Shown: positions 26,194 to 38,118, counted from the stretch's first letter. The stretch is DNA of 64,000 nt from Desulfosarcina widdelii (GCF_009688965.1 NZ_AP021875.1:4092001-4156000); one strand, 5' to 3'. Made by a program: numbers and translations. The notes: generated by a model not told the origin, from the sequence alone.

Positions 26194-26699
26194 CCGCCCA
26201 GGACAGCGGCAAACGATCCGATTATCTTTCCTGGGACGACTATTTCATGTCCGTGGCCCTGCTTTCCGCCCAGCGCAGCAAAGACCCCAACACCCAGGTG
26301 GGGGCCTGCATCGTCAATCGTCAGAAGCGCATTGTGGGGGTGGGCTACAACGGCTTTCCCACCGGCTGCAGCGATGAAGCACTGCCCTGGCATCGGGAAG
26401 GCGACTTTCTGGACACCAAATACCCCTACGTCTGCCATGCGGAACTCAACGCCGTGCTGAACAGTGTGCCCGGCAACCTTGCCGGCTGCAGCATCTATAC
26501 GGCGCTGTTTCCCTGTAACGAGTGTGCCAAGGTGATCATTCAGGCGGGTATCCGGGAAGTTGTGTACCTGTCCGACAAGTATGCCGCAACCGATTCCTTT
26601 CGGGCCTCCAGGCGGTTGTTCGACCAGGCCGGAGTCGTCTGCCGGCAGTTGAAACCGGCCAGCCGGATCGTGACCATCACCCTCGATGAAAACGGATAG
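26190..26699 (+). CDS. Deoxycytidylate deaminase (ComEB-type)
   Basis: This 169-residue zinc deaminase converts dCMP to dUMP, the precursor of dTMP. The zinc and catalytic motif HAE lies in [10 protein letters not shown], with PCNEC in FPCNECAKV. The N-terminal [20 protein letters not shown] is typical of dCMP deaminase. It is coupled to glyA by ATGA. dut lies elsewhere in the window and supplies dUMP by the other route. Confidence 0.93.
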   Translation: MTAQDSGKRSDYLSWDDYFMSVALLSAQRSKDPNTQVGACIVNRQKRIVGVGYNGFPTGCSDEALPWHREGDFLDTKYPYVCHAELNAVLNSVPGNLAGCSIYTALFPCNECAKVIIQAGIREVVYLSDKYAATDSFRASRRLFDQAGVVCRQLKPASRIVTITLDENG

Positions 26700-26831
26700 C
26701 GTCCCCGTTTGGGCAAGGATGACGGCAACATGCGAGAACGCGCAAAACCGATTACGAAATGATTGTCTCTGGCAAGAAAAAGCGGTTTATGGATTCTTCA
26801 ACGTTGAGCAGTCAATGGGAGGGGAATTTTT

Positions 26832-27293
26832 ATGAAATGTCCATTTTGCGGAGAGCTTGACAACAAGGTCATCGATTCCCGGGTCAGTAAAGACGGCAGC
26901 GTGATCCGGCGGCGACGGGAATGCATCGACTGCAACCGACGGTTCACCACCTACGAGCACATCGAAGAAATTCCCATCATGATTATCAAGAAGGACGGCC
27001 GTCGGGAAGTATTCAGCCGGGAAAAGGTGGGATCGGGCATTCGCAAAGCCTGCCAGAAGCTGGACATCAGCGTCAACGTCATCGAAGAATTCATCGACGA
27101 GCTGGAACGGGACCTGCGCGAAACCGGTGAAAAAGAGATTCCCTCCCACGACATCGGCGAACGGGTCATGATCAAACTCCACGAACTCAACGACATCGCC
27201 TACGTTCGCTTTGCCTCGGTCTACCGCGAATTCAAGGATGTGAACGACTTTGTATCCGAACTCAAGCGTCTGCTGAGTCAGCCGGGAAAATAA
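26832..27293 (+). CDS. nrdR: Transcriptional repressor NrdR
   Basis: This 153-residue protein represses ribonucleotide reductase genes in response to ATP/dATP. The zinc ribbon MKCPFCG...CIDCNRRF (1-40) binds DNA. The ATP-cone domain is at about 49-139 (IIKKDGRREVFSREKV). No nrd gene or NrdR box was found nearby. It has a good GGAGGGG ribosome binding site and the usual position between the deaminase and riboflavin genes. Confidence 0.96.
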   Translation: MKCPFCGELDNKVIDSRVSKDGSVIRRRRECIDCNRRFTTYEHIEEIPIMIIKKDGRREVFSREKVGSGIRKACQKLDISVNVIEEFIDELERDLRETGEKEIPSHDIGERVMIKLHELNDIAYVRFASVYREFKDVNDFVSELKRLLSQPGK

Positions 27294-27301
27294 AAAGATC
27301 A

Positions 27302-27458
27302 GGATTCAAGGGGCCGAGGGGTCCAGGATTCAAGGGACCGCCATTCCTGGCGGAATGAAGATTAAAGTGTCACTTTTGTTCTTGGACAGAACGATTCAAA
27401 AAAACATTGCCAACCCACACTCGACCCCTTGAACCCTTGACCCCTCGAATCCTTTTTT
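27302..27458. repeat. Family D inverted-repeat element between nrdR and ribD
   Basis: The left arm has GGATTCAAGGGGCCGAGGGG and a second GGATTCAAGGG. The right arm has CCCCTTGAACCCTTGACCCC followed by TCGAATCCTTTTTT. The interior (27340-27420) is unique. The T run at the right end may also terminate transcription. Confidence 0.75.
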
Positions 27459-27499
27459 AGGATAGCGCTGGAACCTCCGGGAAACACATATCTACCTTT

Positions 27500-28603
27500 A
27501 TGACGGATCACGAATCATACATGCAACAGGCCCTGGCCCTGGCAGAGAAAGGCCGCGGCTGGACCTCGCCCAATCCCATGGTCGGAGCCGTGGTGGTCAA
27601 GAACGGCCAGGTTGTCGGCCGGGGATACCACCAACGTGCCGGCGGCCCCCATGCCGAGGTCCATGCCATTGACGATGCCGGGGAGCAGGCCCGTGGGGCA
27701 ACCATTTACGTTACCCTGGAGCCGTGCAACCATTTTGGCCGCACACCGCCCTGCACCCGGAAAATCGTCGATGCCGGCATTCGACGGGTGGTGGTGGCCA
27801 TGACCGACCCCAACCCCGGCGTCGAGGGGGGCGGCAACCGCTACCTTCGGAATCAGGGCGTCGATGTAATCACCGGCGTTTGCGAAAAAGAGGCCCGAAC
27901 CCTCAACGAGGCCTTCACCACCTGGATTACCACCGGCCGGCCCTTTGTCATTCTCAAATGCGCCGCCACACTGGACGGCCGCATCGCCACACGCACCGGC
28001 GATTCGCGCTGGGTCACCGGCCCGGCGTCACGCCGGTACGTTCACCGCATCCGCCACGCGGTGGACGGCATCCTGGTGGGCGTGGAAACCGTCAAGAAAG
28101 ACGATCCCAGTCTCACCACCCGGATGGAGGACGAAACCGGGTCGGACCCGACGCGCATCATCCTGGACACCCATCTCTCCATGCCCGCTACGGCCAAGAT
28201 GCTGCACCAGCCATCAGAAGCGCCCACATGGGTGATCTGCAGCCCGGATGCGGCCGACAGCCGCCGGTCGGCCCTGGAAACGGTCGGCGCAAAGGTGATC
28301 GTCGCTGCGGTGAAAAACGGCCGGATCGATCTTGCGGCCCTGATGGAGCAGATAGGCCGCATGGAAATCAGCAGCCTGCTGATCGAAGGCGGGGGCAGGG
28401 TCATCGGCTCTGCCCTGGCCGCAAGGATTGTGGACAAGCTCTGCCTGTTTTACGCGCCCAAGCTGCTGGGCGGCGACGACGGCATCCCCATGTGCCGGGG
28501 AACGGGCCCGGAACGCATGCAGGACAGCATCGCCGTTCACGATCTGAAAGTCTTTCGATTCGATGAAGACGTTATGCTCCAGGGGTATCTGAAACCATGC
28601 TGA
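27500..28603 (+). CDS. ribD: Bifunctional riboflavin deaminase/reductase
   Basis: The protein has 367 residues. The N-terminal deaminase (1-145) has HAEVHAI and PCNHFGRTPPC. The C-terminal reductase (146-367) begins VILKCAATLDGRIAT. Together they convert the pyrimidine product of GTP cyclohydrolase II to the ribitylamino form. It heads ribD-ribE-ribBA-ribH. I saw no FMN riboswitch in the 200 bases upstream, where a family D repeat lies instead. Confidence 0.96.
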   Translation: MTDHESYMQQALALAEKGRGWTSPNPMVGAVVVKNGQVVGRGYHQRAGGPHAEVHAIDDAGEQARGATIYVTLEPCNHFGRTPPCTRKIVDAGIRRVVVAMTDPNPGVEGGGNRYLRNQGVDVITGVCEKEARTLNEAFTTWITTGRPFVILKCAATLDGRIATRTGDSRWVTGPASRRYVHRIRHAVDGILVGVETVKKDDPSLTTRMEDETGSDPTRIILDTHLSMPATAKMLHQPSEAPTWVICSPDAADSRRSALETVGAKVIVAAVKNGRIDLAALMEQIGRMEISSLLIEGGGRVIGSALAARIVDKLCLFYAPKLLGGDDGIPMCRGTGPERMQDSIAVHDLKVFRFDEDVMLQGYLKPC

Positions 28604-28675
28604 TCCATTGACAATACTCGTTTTACCATTACTTTAACCATCATGTCTGATGAACCCCTGAAGCGCCCCATAGCA

Positions 28676-28799
28676 GACGGTTTCGTAAAAAGCCCGAGAT
28701 CAAGGCTTGCGAATCCCGAGGAATGAGGCGTACATATGGGTACTCCGCAGTGACGAGGGATACGCGTAACGAAGATATCGGGCTTTTTACGGAACCGTC
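28676..28799. repeat. Family C palindrome abutting the ribE start codon
   Basis: The left end is GACGGTTTCGTAAAAAGCCC. The right end is GATATCGGGCTTTTTACGGA followed by ACCGTC, whose last base is immediately before the ATG of ribE. It fills nearly the whole ribD-ribE gap and provides the ribE leader. Confidence 0.85.
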
Positions 28800-29465
28800 A
28801 TGTTTACAGGAATTATTGAAGGGCTGGGTACCATCACAGCCATCCACTCCTCCGGCCAGGGAAGCCGGCTGTCCATCACCTCGGATTTCGACCTGGATGG
28901 CACCCGCATCGGGGACAGCATTGCCGTCAACGGCGCCTGCCTGACCGCCGTAATCCTCGAAGGGAGGCGGTTCGTCGTGGATGTCTCTCCCGAAACCTTG
29001 CAGCGCAGCGTGCTGGGGCGGGCCAAGGTCGCCGAACGGGTCAACCTGGAGCGGGCCCTTCGGCTGTCGGACCGACTGGACGGCCATCTGGTTTCCGGCC
29101 ATGTGGACGGTATCGGCATTTTGAAGGAAAGAAAACCTCTGGCCAACGCTATCATTATCACCTACAGCGTACCGTGTGCCCTCTCCCATTACATGATCGA
29201 AAAAGGAAGCGTGGCCGTGGACGGCACCAGCCTGACCATCAACCGCTGCGGTGAAACCTTTTTCGAAGTGAGCATCATCCCCCATACGGCAGGCCTGACT
29301 ACCGTCGGATTGAAAAAGGTGGGTGACGCCGTCAACATCGAAACCGACATGATCGGCAAGTATGTGGAACGCTTTGTACGAAGTCCCGATGCGTCGCGCC
29401 ACGAGCCGGAGCCCTTAAAGGGGGGAATCGACAAGGCGTTTCTGGCCAAATCCGGTTTTATCTGA
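28800..29465 (+). CDS. ribE: Riboflavin synthase, alpha subunit
   Basis: This 221-residue enzyme dismutates two lumazines to riboflavin. MFTGIIEGLGTI at the N-terminus and two tandem lumazine-binding repeats (about 1-97 and 98-195) are clear, the second starting GHLVSGHVDG. The leader is entirely family C palindrome, so no standard ribosome binding site is visible and the site may be inside the hairpin. Confidence 0.95.
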   Translation: MFTGIIEGLGTITAIHSSGQGSRLSITSDFDLDGTRIGDSIAVNGACLTAVILEGRRFVVDVSPETLQRSVLGRAKVAERVNLERALRLSDRLDGHLVSGHVDGIGILKERKPLANAIIITYSVPCALSHYMIEKGSVAVDGTSLTINRCGETFFEVSIIPHTAGLTTVGLKKVGDAVNIETDMIGKYVERFVRSPDASRHEPEPLKGGIDKAFLAKSGFI

Positions 29466-29552
29466 TAAAGAGCCAGTTTCGACAAACCGGGGCGGCCGTG
29501 CGGCCCGCCTTATTTTCGATCAACCCAATATCCGTTGGAGAAAAGATCCACC

Positions 29553-30779
29553 ATGCCAAAAATTACCATCGAGCAAGCCATTGAAGATATTCGCGATGGC
29601 AAAATGGTTATCCTCGTTGACGATGAAGACCGGGAAAACGAGGGAGACCTGACCATGGCAGCGGAGAAGGTAACGCCCGAAGCCATCAATTTCATGGCCA
29701 AGTATGGTCGCGGCCTCATCTGCCTGTCGCTGACCGCCGAAAAATGCAAACAACTGAACCTCCCTTTAATGGTTCAAAACAACACCAGTCCGTTCGAAAC
29801 CGGATTCACCGTCTCCATCGAGGCCAAATGCGGCGTCACCACGGGTATTTCCGCTGCTGATCGGGCCACCACAGTTCTGGCGGCCGTTGCCGACGACGCC
29901 ACACCCAACGATCTGACGCGGCCCGGCCACATCTTCCCGTTGCGGGCCCGCGACGGCGGCGTCATGGTGCGGGTGGGCCAGACCGAAGGCAGCGTGGACC
30001 TGGCCCGTCTGGCCGGCCTCAGGCCGTCCGGCGTCATCTGCGAAATCATGGATGACGACGGCACCATGGCCCGCATGCCAACCTTGGAGGAATTCAGCGA
30101 ACGGCACGGCATCGGCATCTGTACCATCGCCGATTTGGTGGAATACCGGACGCGCACCGAAAGCTTCGTTCACCGGGCCGCGGAAACCGTTATCCCCACA
30201 CTCCATGGCGGCGACTTCAAGATGATCGCCTTCGAAAACGACATCGACAACCTCACCCACATCGCCCTGGTCAAAGGCGAGATCGATCCGGAAAAACCCA
30301 CCATGGTGCGGGTGCACTCGGAATGCATGACCGGCGACATTTTCGGCTCCCAGCGCTGCGATTGCGGCGATCAACTCCACAAGGCCATGGAGATGGTGGC
30401 CGCCGAAGGAACGGGGGTCATTCTTTATCTGCGCCAGGAAGGGCGCGGAATCGGTTTGATCAACAAGCTCAAGGCCTATGAACTGCAGCGATGCAAGGGC
30501 ATGGATACCGTGGAGGCCAACCTGAAGCTGGGATTCAAGGACGACCTGCGCGATTACGGCATCGGCGCCCAGATGCTGATCAACATCGGCGTGCGCAAAA
30601 TGCGGCTTTTGACCAACAACCCAAAAAAAATGATCGGGCTGGAAGGCTACGGGCTGAGCGTGGTTGAGCAACTGCCCATCGAAGTCGCGCCCAACGAACA
30701 CAACCGCTGCTACCTGGAATGCAAGAAACTGAAAATGGGACACACCCTCAGTTTCGAAGAAACCCCCCAACACCAATAA
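29553..30779 (+). CDS. ribBA: Bifunctional DHBP synthase / GTP cyclohydrolase II
   Basis: The protein has 408 residues. The N-terminal RibB part (about 1-200) has [12 protein letters not shown] and makes dihydroxybutanone phosphate. The C-terminal RibA part has the zinc cysteines in [16 protein letters not shown] and the catalytic RQEGRGIGL. Both parts look intact. The ATG at 29553 is chosen over the in-frame TTG at 29535 because the RibB domain starts there. Confidence 0.96.
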   Translation: MPKITIEQAIEDIRDGKMVILVDDEDRENEGDLTMAAEKVTPEAINFMAKYGRGLICLSLTAEKCKQLNLPLMVQNNTSPFETGFTVSIEAKCGVTTGISAADRATTVLAAVADDATPNDLTRPGHIFPLRARDGGVMVRVGQTEGSVDLARLAGLRPSGVICEIMDDDGTMARMPTLEEFSERHGIGICTIADLVEYRTRTESFVHRAAETVIPTLHGGDFKMIAFENDIDNLTHIALVKGEIDPEKPTMVRVHSECMTGDIFGSQRCDCGDQLHKAMEMVAAEGTGVILYLRQEGRGIGLINKLKAYELQRCKGMDTVEANLKLGFKDDLRDYGIGAQMLINIGVRKMRLLTNNPKKMIGLEGYGLSVVEQLPIEVAPNEHNRCYLECKKLKMGHTLSFEETPQHQ

Positions 30780-30798
30780 ACAGAGGAGCCAATATTCC

Positions 30799-31272
30799 AT
30801 GCCGAATATCATCGAAGCCGGATTGGTCGCAGAGGGCAAACGGTTCGGAATCATTGCCAGCCGTTTCAACGATTTCATTACCGACAGGCTTGTGGGCGGC
30901 GCCGTGGATGCCCTGACCCGCAGCGGAGCCCAGGATGCAGACATCGACGTCGTCAAAGTTCCCGGTGCCTTCGAGATTCCCATGCTGGCCCAGCGCATGG
31001 CCAAAAGCAAAAAATACCATGCCATCGTATGCCTGGGAGCGGTCATCCGGGGCGCGACGCCCCATTTCGACTACGTCTGCGCCGAAGCGTCCAAAGGCAT
31101 TGCCCAGGTTGCCATGGAAACCCAGGTTCCCGTGATCTTCGGCATCGTCACCACGGACACCATCGAACAGGCCATCGAAAGGGCCGGCACCAAAGCGGGC
31201 AACAAGGGCTGGAGTGCAGCCGTGGCCGCCATCGAGATGGCCAACCTCATGGACACGGTGGACAAAGGCTGA
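30799..31272 (+). CDS. ribH: 6,7-dimethyl-8-ribityllumazine synthase
   Basis: This 157-residue enzyme forms lumazine from the ribBA products. It assembles into hollow shells in many bacteria. [10 protein letters not shown] and [16 protein letters not shown], with the catalytic His of TPHFDY, are visible. AGAGGAG lies upstream of the ATG. nusB follows five bases later, the common ribH-nusB pair. Confidence 0.97.
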   Translation: MPNIIEAGLVAEGKRFGIIASRFNDFITDRLVGGAVDALTRSGAQDADIDVVKVPGAFEIPMLAQRMAKSKKYHAIVCLGAVIRGATPHFDYVCAEASKGIAQVAMETQVPVIFGIVTTDTIEQAIERAGTKAGNKGWSAAVAAIEMANLMDTVDKG

Positions 31273-31277
31273 GAAAC

Positions 31278-31721
31278 ATGGGGACGCGCCGATTATCCAG
31301 AGAAAAGGCCTTGCAGGCCCTTTTCTACATGGACATGCACCGGGATCCGGTGGAAGATCCCGTCGGGCATTTCTGCAGTTGTTTTTCCGAGAACCAGCCG
31401 ACCGAGCCGTTTTTCCATCGCCTGGTCGACGGTGTACGGGAAAACCGGGCGACTATCGACGCGGTGATCGAGCGATTTTCCAGCAACTGGAAAATCTCGC
31501 GTATGTCCTGCGTGGACCGCAATGTGTTGCGCATCGCCGTTTTCGAGCTGCTCTTTTGCACCGACATTCCGCCCAAGGTTTCCATCAACGAAGCCATCGA
31601 CGTGGGCAAACGCTATGGCACCGAGGAGTCCGGGGCCTTCATTAACGGCATCCTGGACAGTATCCGCATGGCAATCACGGAAAACAAGGTGGACGCCCTG
31701 CCGAAGACCGTTGAAGAATGA
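31278..31721 (+). CDS. nusB: Transcription antitermination factor NusB
   Basis: This 147-residue all-helical RNA-binding protein works with NusE on rRNA antitermination. SREKALQALFYMD (7-19) and SCVDRNVLRIAVFELLF are characteristic. The ATG at 31278 fits the family length. A much longer open frame upstream overlaps ribH and is rejected. Confidence 0.95.
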   Translation: MGTRRLSREKALQALFYMDMHRDPVEDPVGHFCSCFSENQPTEPFFHRLVDGVRENRATIDAVIERFSSNWKISRMSCVDRNVLRIAVFELLFCTDIPPKVSINEAIDVGKRYGTEESGAFINGILDSIRMAITENKVDALPKTVEE

Positions 31722-31778
31722 GCATGCAATAAAATTTGCATGCCGACAAAAAAACCGAATCAATAATAAGAGGACAAA

Positions 31779-32429
31779 TTGATTATTCGTCAAATGGCCC
31801 TGGGCCCCATTCAGGCAAATTGTTTTATTCTGGGATGCGAGCAGACCCGTCAGGCCGTGGTCATCGATCCCGGCGACGATGCCGACCGCATTCTCTCCAC
31901 CCTCGCTGCAGACCGGCTTACCGTGGTCCACATCATTAATACCCACGGGCATTTCGACCATGTTGGGGCCAACAAACGGCTCAAAGAGGTTACCGGCGCG
32001 GATATTCTCATCCACAATGCCGACGCACCCATGCTCTCCCAGTTGTCGAATGCCGCAGCGGCCTGGGGGCTGGCTGCCGAAGACTCACCTCCGGCGGAGC
32101 GTCAGTTGGAAGACGGCGACACCATCACCTTCGGCTCCCACACCCTTACGGTTTTGCACACACCGGGCCACACCCCCGGCGGCATCTGTCTGTACACCGA
32201 ATTCAGCGACAACGGCACCCGGAAAAAAGCGGTGTTCGTGGGCGACACCCTGTTTGCCGGCTCCATCGGCAGGACCGATTTTCCAGGCGGCAATTTCGAC
32301 ACCCTGATCAACAGCATACGGACCAAGCTGTTCAGCCTGGACGACGAGGTCAGCGTTTTTCCTGGACATATGGGCAACACCACCATTGGGGTCGAGAAGC
32401 GATCCAACCCTTTCTGCGGCATGGGATAA
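31779..32429 (+). CDS. Metallo-beta-lactamase-fold hydrolase (glyoxalase II-like)
   Basis: The protein has 216 residues. The metal-binding motif is NTHGHFDHVGAN, with further ligands in HTPGHTPGG, VGDTLF and FPGHMG. This set matches the short glyoxalase II/YcbL-like group, which hydrolyses thioesters. The physiological substrate is unknown. It starts with TTG behind AGAGGA. ispG follows four bases after its stop. Confidence 0.88.
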   Translation: MIIRQMALGPIQANCFILGCEQTRQAVVIDPGDDADRILSTLAADRLTVVHIINTHGHFDHVGANKRLKEVTGADILIHNADAPMLSQLSNAAAAWGLAAEDSPPAERQLEDGDTITFGSHTLTVLHTPGHTPGGICLYTEFSDNGTRKKAVFVGDTLFAGSIGRTDFPGGNFDTLINSIRTKLFSLDDEVSVFPGHMGNTTIGVEKRSNPFCGMG

Positions 32430-32433
32430 TCGA

Positions 32434-33516
32434 ATGTCGTTGTCCATAACGCGCAAAAAAACCCGCCGGATCATGGTGGGCGATGTTGCCGTGGGAGGCG
32501 GTGCCCCCATCAGCGTCCAGTCCATGACCAACACCAAAACCGACGATGTCGATGCCACCGTTCAACAAATTCGGCGCCTGACCGAGGCGGGCTGCGAAAT
32601 TGTACGGGTGGCCGTTCCTGACGAATCGGCGGCACAAGCAATCTCCCAAATCAAACCAGCGATCGACATTCCACTGGTGGCGGATATCCACTTCGACTAC
32701 CGGCTGGCGATCGCCTCGGCAAGAAACGGCGCCGACGGCCTGCGATTCAATCCCGGCAACATCGGCAGCCACAAAAACATCCGGGCCCTGGTGGATTGCG
32801 CCAGGGACTGCCGAATTCCCATCCGCATCGGGGTCAACGCCGGATCTCTGGAAAAGGACATTCTGGAAAAACATCAGGGCGTCACGGCAAAAGCGATGGT
32901 CGAAAGCGCCCTGCGGCATGCGGCCCTGCTTCAGGATCTCGACTTCCACGACATCAAAATATCCATCAAGGCATCTGACGTGCCCCGGACCCTGGAGGCC
33001 TATCGCATGTTGTCCCGACGCACGGACCTGCCCCTTCACGTGGGGGTCACCGAAGCCGGAGCGCTCTATTCGGGCATCGTCAAATCGGCCCTGGGCATCG
33101 GGACCTTGCTGGCCGAAGGCATCGGCGACACCCTGCGTGTATCCCTGACCCGCGATCCCGTGGAAGAGGTCCGCGTGGGTTTTGAAATCCTGCGGGCTCT
33201 GGACATCCGACACCGGGGCCCCGAAATCGTATCCTGCCCCACCTGCGGCCGCTGCGACATTCCGCTGTTCGAAATTGTCGATGCGGTGGAAAAGGCCCTG
33301 ATGACCCGCACCACGCCGGTCAAGCTGGCTATCATGGGGTGCGTGGTCAACGGCCCCGGAGAGGCCCGCGAAGCGGACATCGGCGTTGCCGGCGGCAACG
33401 GGGTGGGCATTTTGTTCAAAAAGGGAAAAGTAGTAAAAAAATTTCCCCAGGACCGGTTGGTGGATGTGGTGCTGGATGCAGTGGATGAATTCGAACGTCA
33501 GAACAAATCACGTTGA
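32434..33516 (+). CDS. ispG: 4-hydroxy-3-methylbut-2-enyl diphosphate synthase
   Basis: This 360-residue [4Fe-4S] enzyme of the MEP isoprenoid pathway is the compact bacterial form. The cluster cysteines are in SCPTCGRCDI and IMGCVVNGPGEA. The barrel starts PISVQSMTNTKTDD. The ATG at 32434 fits family length, while an earlier open frame overlaps the hydrolase gene and is rejected. No other MEP gene is adjacent. Confidence 0.96.
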   Translation: MSLSITRKKTRRIMVGDVAVGGGAPISVQSMTNTKTDDVDATVQQIRRLTEAGCEIVRVAVPDESAAQAISQIKPAIDIPLVADIHFDYRLAIASARNGADGLRFNPGNIGSHKNIRALVDCARDCRIPIRIGVNAGSLEKDILEKHQGVTAKAMVESALRHAALLQDLDFHDIKISIKASDVPRTLEAYRMLSRRTDLPLHVGVTEAGALYSGIVKSALGIGTLLAEGIGDTLRVSLTRDPVEEVRVGFEILRALDIRHRGPEIVSCPTCGRCDIPLFEIVDAVEKALMTRTTPVKLAIMGCVVNGPGEAREADIGVAGGNGVGILFKKGKVVKKFPQDRLVDVVLDAVDEFERQNKSR

Positions 33517-33550
33517 AACCGTATCAAACAAAGGATTAGGAAGGGCAGCC

Positions 33551-35071
33551 ATGGGTAAACCGCAGAAAAATGCCATCTCACCCACACGCGTTGAAGATTA
33601 TCCGGAATGGTATCAGCAGGTCATCAAGGCATCGGACATGGCCGAACGCGCCCCGGTGCGCGGCTGCATGGTCATCAAGCCCTGGGGCTACGCGCTGTGG
33701 GAAAATATCGTGGCCCAGATGGACCGCATGTTCAAAGCGACCGGCGTGAAAAACGCCTACTTTCCCTTGTTCATTCCCATCAATTTTCTCGAGCAGGAAG
33801 CCGAGCACGTGGAGGGGTTTGCCAAGGAGTGCGCCGTGGTGACCCATCACCGGCTGGAAAAGGGTCCCGAAGGCGGCCTGGTTCCCGGCGGCCCTTTGAC
33901 CGATCCGCTGGTGGTGAGGCCCACTTCGGAAACCATCATCGGCGACTCCTTTTCCAAATGGGTCAGCAGTTACCGCGACCTTCCCCTGCTGATCAACCAG
34001 TGGGCCAATGTGGTGCGCTGGGAAATGCGCACGCGCATCTTTTTGCGGACCAGCGAATTTCTGTGGCAGGAGGGACACACCGCCCATGCTACGGACACCG
34101 AAGCCATCGAGCGCACCCATATGATGCTCAAGGTCTACACCCGCATGGTCCAGGATTATCTGGCCATCCCGGTGATCGAGGGGCGCAAGACGGCGGCCGA
34201 ACGGTTTCCCGGCGCCGTGGACACCCTGTGCATCGAAGCCATGATGCAGGATCGCAAAGCGCTGCAAGCCGGGACCTCCCACTTTCTGGGCCAGAACTTC
34301 GCCAAAGCCTCCGGCATTCGGTTCCAGACCGAAAAGGAAGCCGAGGACTTCGCCTGGACCACCTCGTGGGGCACCTCTACACGCATGATCGGCGGACTGA
34401 TCATGACCCACGGGGACGATGACGGCGTCATCATGCCGCCCCGGGTGGCACCGGCTCACGTCGTACTGTTGCCCATCTACAGAAAACCGGAAGAACGGGA
34501 ACAGGTGATGGCCTATGTCAGCGAATTGGCCGATACACTGCGTAAAATCCGCTACGCCGACCGGGACCTGGTCGTTGAGATCGATGACCGGGATATCGGC
34601 GGCGCCCGGGGTTGGGACTGGATCAAAAAAGGCATCCCCCTGCGGGTGGAGATCGGCCCGCGGGACATGGCCAAAGATTCCGTTTTCGTCGGACGGCGGG
34701 ACCACGGCCACCGGGAAAAAACTGCCATGCCCCGCGAAGCGTTCATCTCCGGGCTGACCGACATCCTGGACGAAATTCAAGACCACCTGTTTCAGCGAGC
34801 CTGCCGCTTCAGGGACGACAATACCCGCAAAGTCGACGACCGCGAGGAATTTTATGCGTGGTTCACCCCCAAAAGCGTCGAAAAGCCGGAAATCCACGGC
34901 GGCTTTGCGCTCTCCCCCTGGTGCGGGGATGCTGCCTGCGAAGCCACGATTAAAGAGGACCTCAATGTCACCATCCGCTGCATCCCCCTGGATAGAGAAG
35001 AGGAAAAGGGGAAATGCATTTGCTGCGGGAAACCCAGCAACGGAAGAGTGGTCTTCGCCAAAGCCTATTAA
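33551..35071 (+). CDS. proS: Prolyl-tRNA synthetase, archaeal/eukaryotic-like type
   Basis: The class II synthetase has 506 residues. It lacks the editing insertion of the common bacterial ProRS and has the C-terminal zinc-binding tail (CGDAACEATIKEDL...KCICCGKP), which marks the ProS type 3 group. Motif 2 is in WEMRTRIFLRTSEFLWQEGH and motif 3 in WTTSWGTSTRMIGGLIMTHG. This form occurs in scattered bacteria. GGAAGGG precedes the ATG. Confidence 0.95.
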   Translation: MGKPQKNAISPTRVEDYPEWYQQVIKASDMAERAPVRGCMVIKPWGYALWENIVAQMDRMFKATGVKNAYFPLFIPINFLEQEAEHVEGFAKECAVVTHHRLEKGPEGGLVPGGPLTDPLVVRPTSETIIGDSFSKWVSSYRDLPLLINQWANVVRWEMRTRIFLRTSEFLWQEGHTAHATDTEAIERTHMMLKVYTRMVQDYLAIPVIEGRKTAAERFPGAVDTLCIEAMMQDRKALQAGTSHFLGQNFAKASGIRFQTEKEAEDFAWTTSWGTSTRMIGGLIMTHGDDDGVIMPPRVAPAHVVLLPIYRKPEEREQVMAYVSELADTLRKIRYADRDLVVEIDDRDIGGARGWDWIKKGIPLRVEIGPRDMAKDSVFVGRRDHGHREKTAMPREAFISGLTDILDEIQDHLFQRACRFRDDNTRKVDDREEFYAWFTPKSVEKPEIHGGFALSPWCGDAACEATIKEDLNVTIRCIPLDREEEKGKCICCGKPSNGRVVFAKAY

Positions 35072-35082
35072 CGGTCGCATGG

Positions 35083-35170
35083 ACGACGGATTCAAAGCCC
35101 CTTTGCGATCCGGACTTGCGAGCCGGGCAAAGGAGGCGTAAATTAAGATGGTATTGCGGTGAAATGAGTT
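35083..35170. repeat. Possible diverged family C repeat after proS
   Basis: GACGGATTCAAAGCCCC, ACTTGCGAGCC and GGAGGCGTAAA appear in the same order as GACGG...AAAGCCC, GCTTGCGAATCCC and TGAGGCGTACA in the copy at 28676. The right arm is not recognisable. Confidence 0.4.
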
Positions 35171-35215
35171 TTTCACGAGGAAGCTTTCGGATGTTTTACG
35201 GTACGATCCCAACCT

Positions 35216-37353
<2,138 letters not shown>

Positions 37354-37357
<4 letters not shown>

Positions 37358-37545
37358 GCCGCTTTCACCACCTTGCCCGACTTGATGCACTGGGTGCAGA
37401 CCATCATCTTCTTTACCTGCCCCTCGTGAAGTGCACGAACGCTCTGCAGATTGGGATTGAAACGGCGTTTGTTGATGTTATGGGCGTGGCTGATATTGCT
37501 GCCTACCATGGGCTTTTTCCCGCATATTTCGCACATTTTCGACAT
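37354..37545 (-). CDS. rpmB: 50S ribosomal protein L28
   Basis: The 63-residue zinc-type L28 has MSKMCEICGKKP and VCTQCIKSGK cysteine pairs. It is convergent with the RSH gene: the two stop codons share the palindrome CTAG with a four-base overlap. It has no rpmG partner here. Confidence 0.96.
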
Positions 37546-37674
37546 GTCTGGGTTTCTCCGTTATCTGGCCTTGTTTTATATACGGGCTCAGTGGCCGCGT
37601 ATGTTTTTCCAAACCAAGGTCTGTTACCCTAATTATTTTTGGATGTAAAGCCTTTTCTCAGAACGCAGCCATTT

Positions 37675-38118
37675 TCAGGGAATCTCTTCAACGGGGAAGC
37701 CATTGGCGAGCAGCAACGCCGCCGTCACCCCCAATACCGGCCGATACCCTTCGGGAAGCGCACCTCCTTGCAACGCCAACCGCTTCGAGCCGCACGACGG
37801 GCTCTTGGCTTTGAGACAGCAGCGTTGAACCCCGTGAGACCGGGCCAACTCCAGTGTCCGGTGGGCACCCTTGAGGAAAGCCTCCGTACGGTCGACTCCG
37901 TTTTCGTCCACCAACCGTGCGCGACCGGCCAGAACATCGTCACCGCCCCCGCCGACAAGTCGGCATGCCGGACGGGGTGTGGGCAGGCCGCCCAGTTCTT
38001 CCGGGCAGACGGGAAGGATGGCCTCTCGGTCCAAACGCCCCATGAGGGTCTTGTTTTCTTTGGTCTTGCCGTCGTATCGGCACCGTTGGCCGCAAAGGCA
38101 GGCGCTGACGAGAATCAT
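37675..38118 (-). CDS. DUF523 family protein
   Basis: The protein has 147 residues. The family signature is visible: MILVSACLCGQRCRYDGK at the N-terminus, LPVCPEELGGLPTPRPACRL, and the cysteine pair region KAKSPSCGS. Its biochemical role is not established and the conserved cysteines suggest metal or cluster binding. The ATG overlaps the bamD stop by four bases. Confidence 0.9.
   Translation of the reverse strand: MILVSACLCGQRCRYDGKTKENKTLMGRLDREAILPVCPEELGGLPTPRPACRLVGGGGDDVLAGRARLVDENGVDRTEAFLKGAHRTLELARSHGVQRCCLKAKSPSCGSKRLALQGGALPEGYRPVLGVTAALLLANGFPVEEIP

Noticed and set aside
27300..27499. FMN riboswitch before ribD
   Set aside because: The conserved aptamer words were looked for and not seen. 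A dispersed inverted repeat occupies the region.
31029..31277. Extended N-terminus for NusB
   Set aside because: It overlaps ribH in another frame. The ATG at 31278 gives the normal 147 residues.
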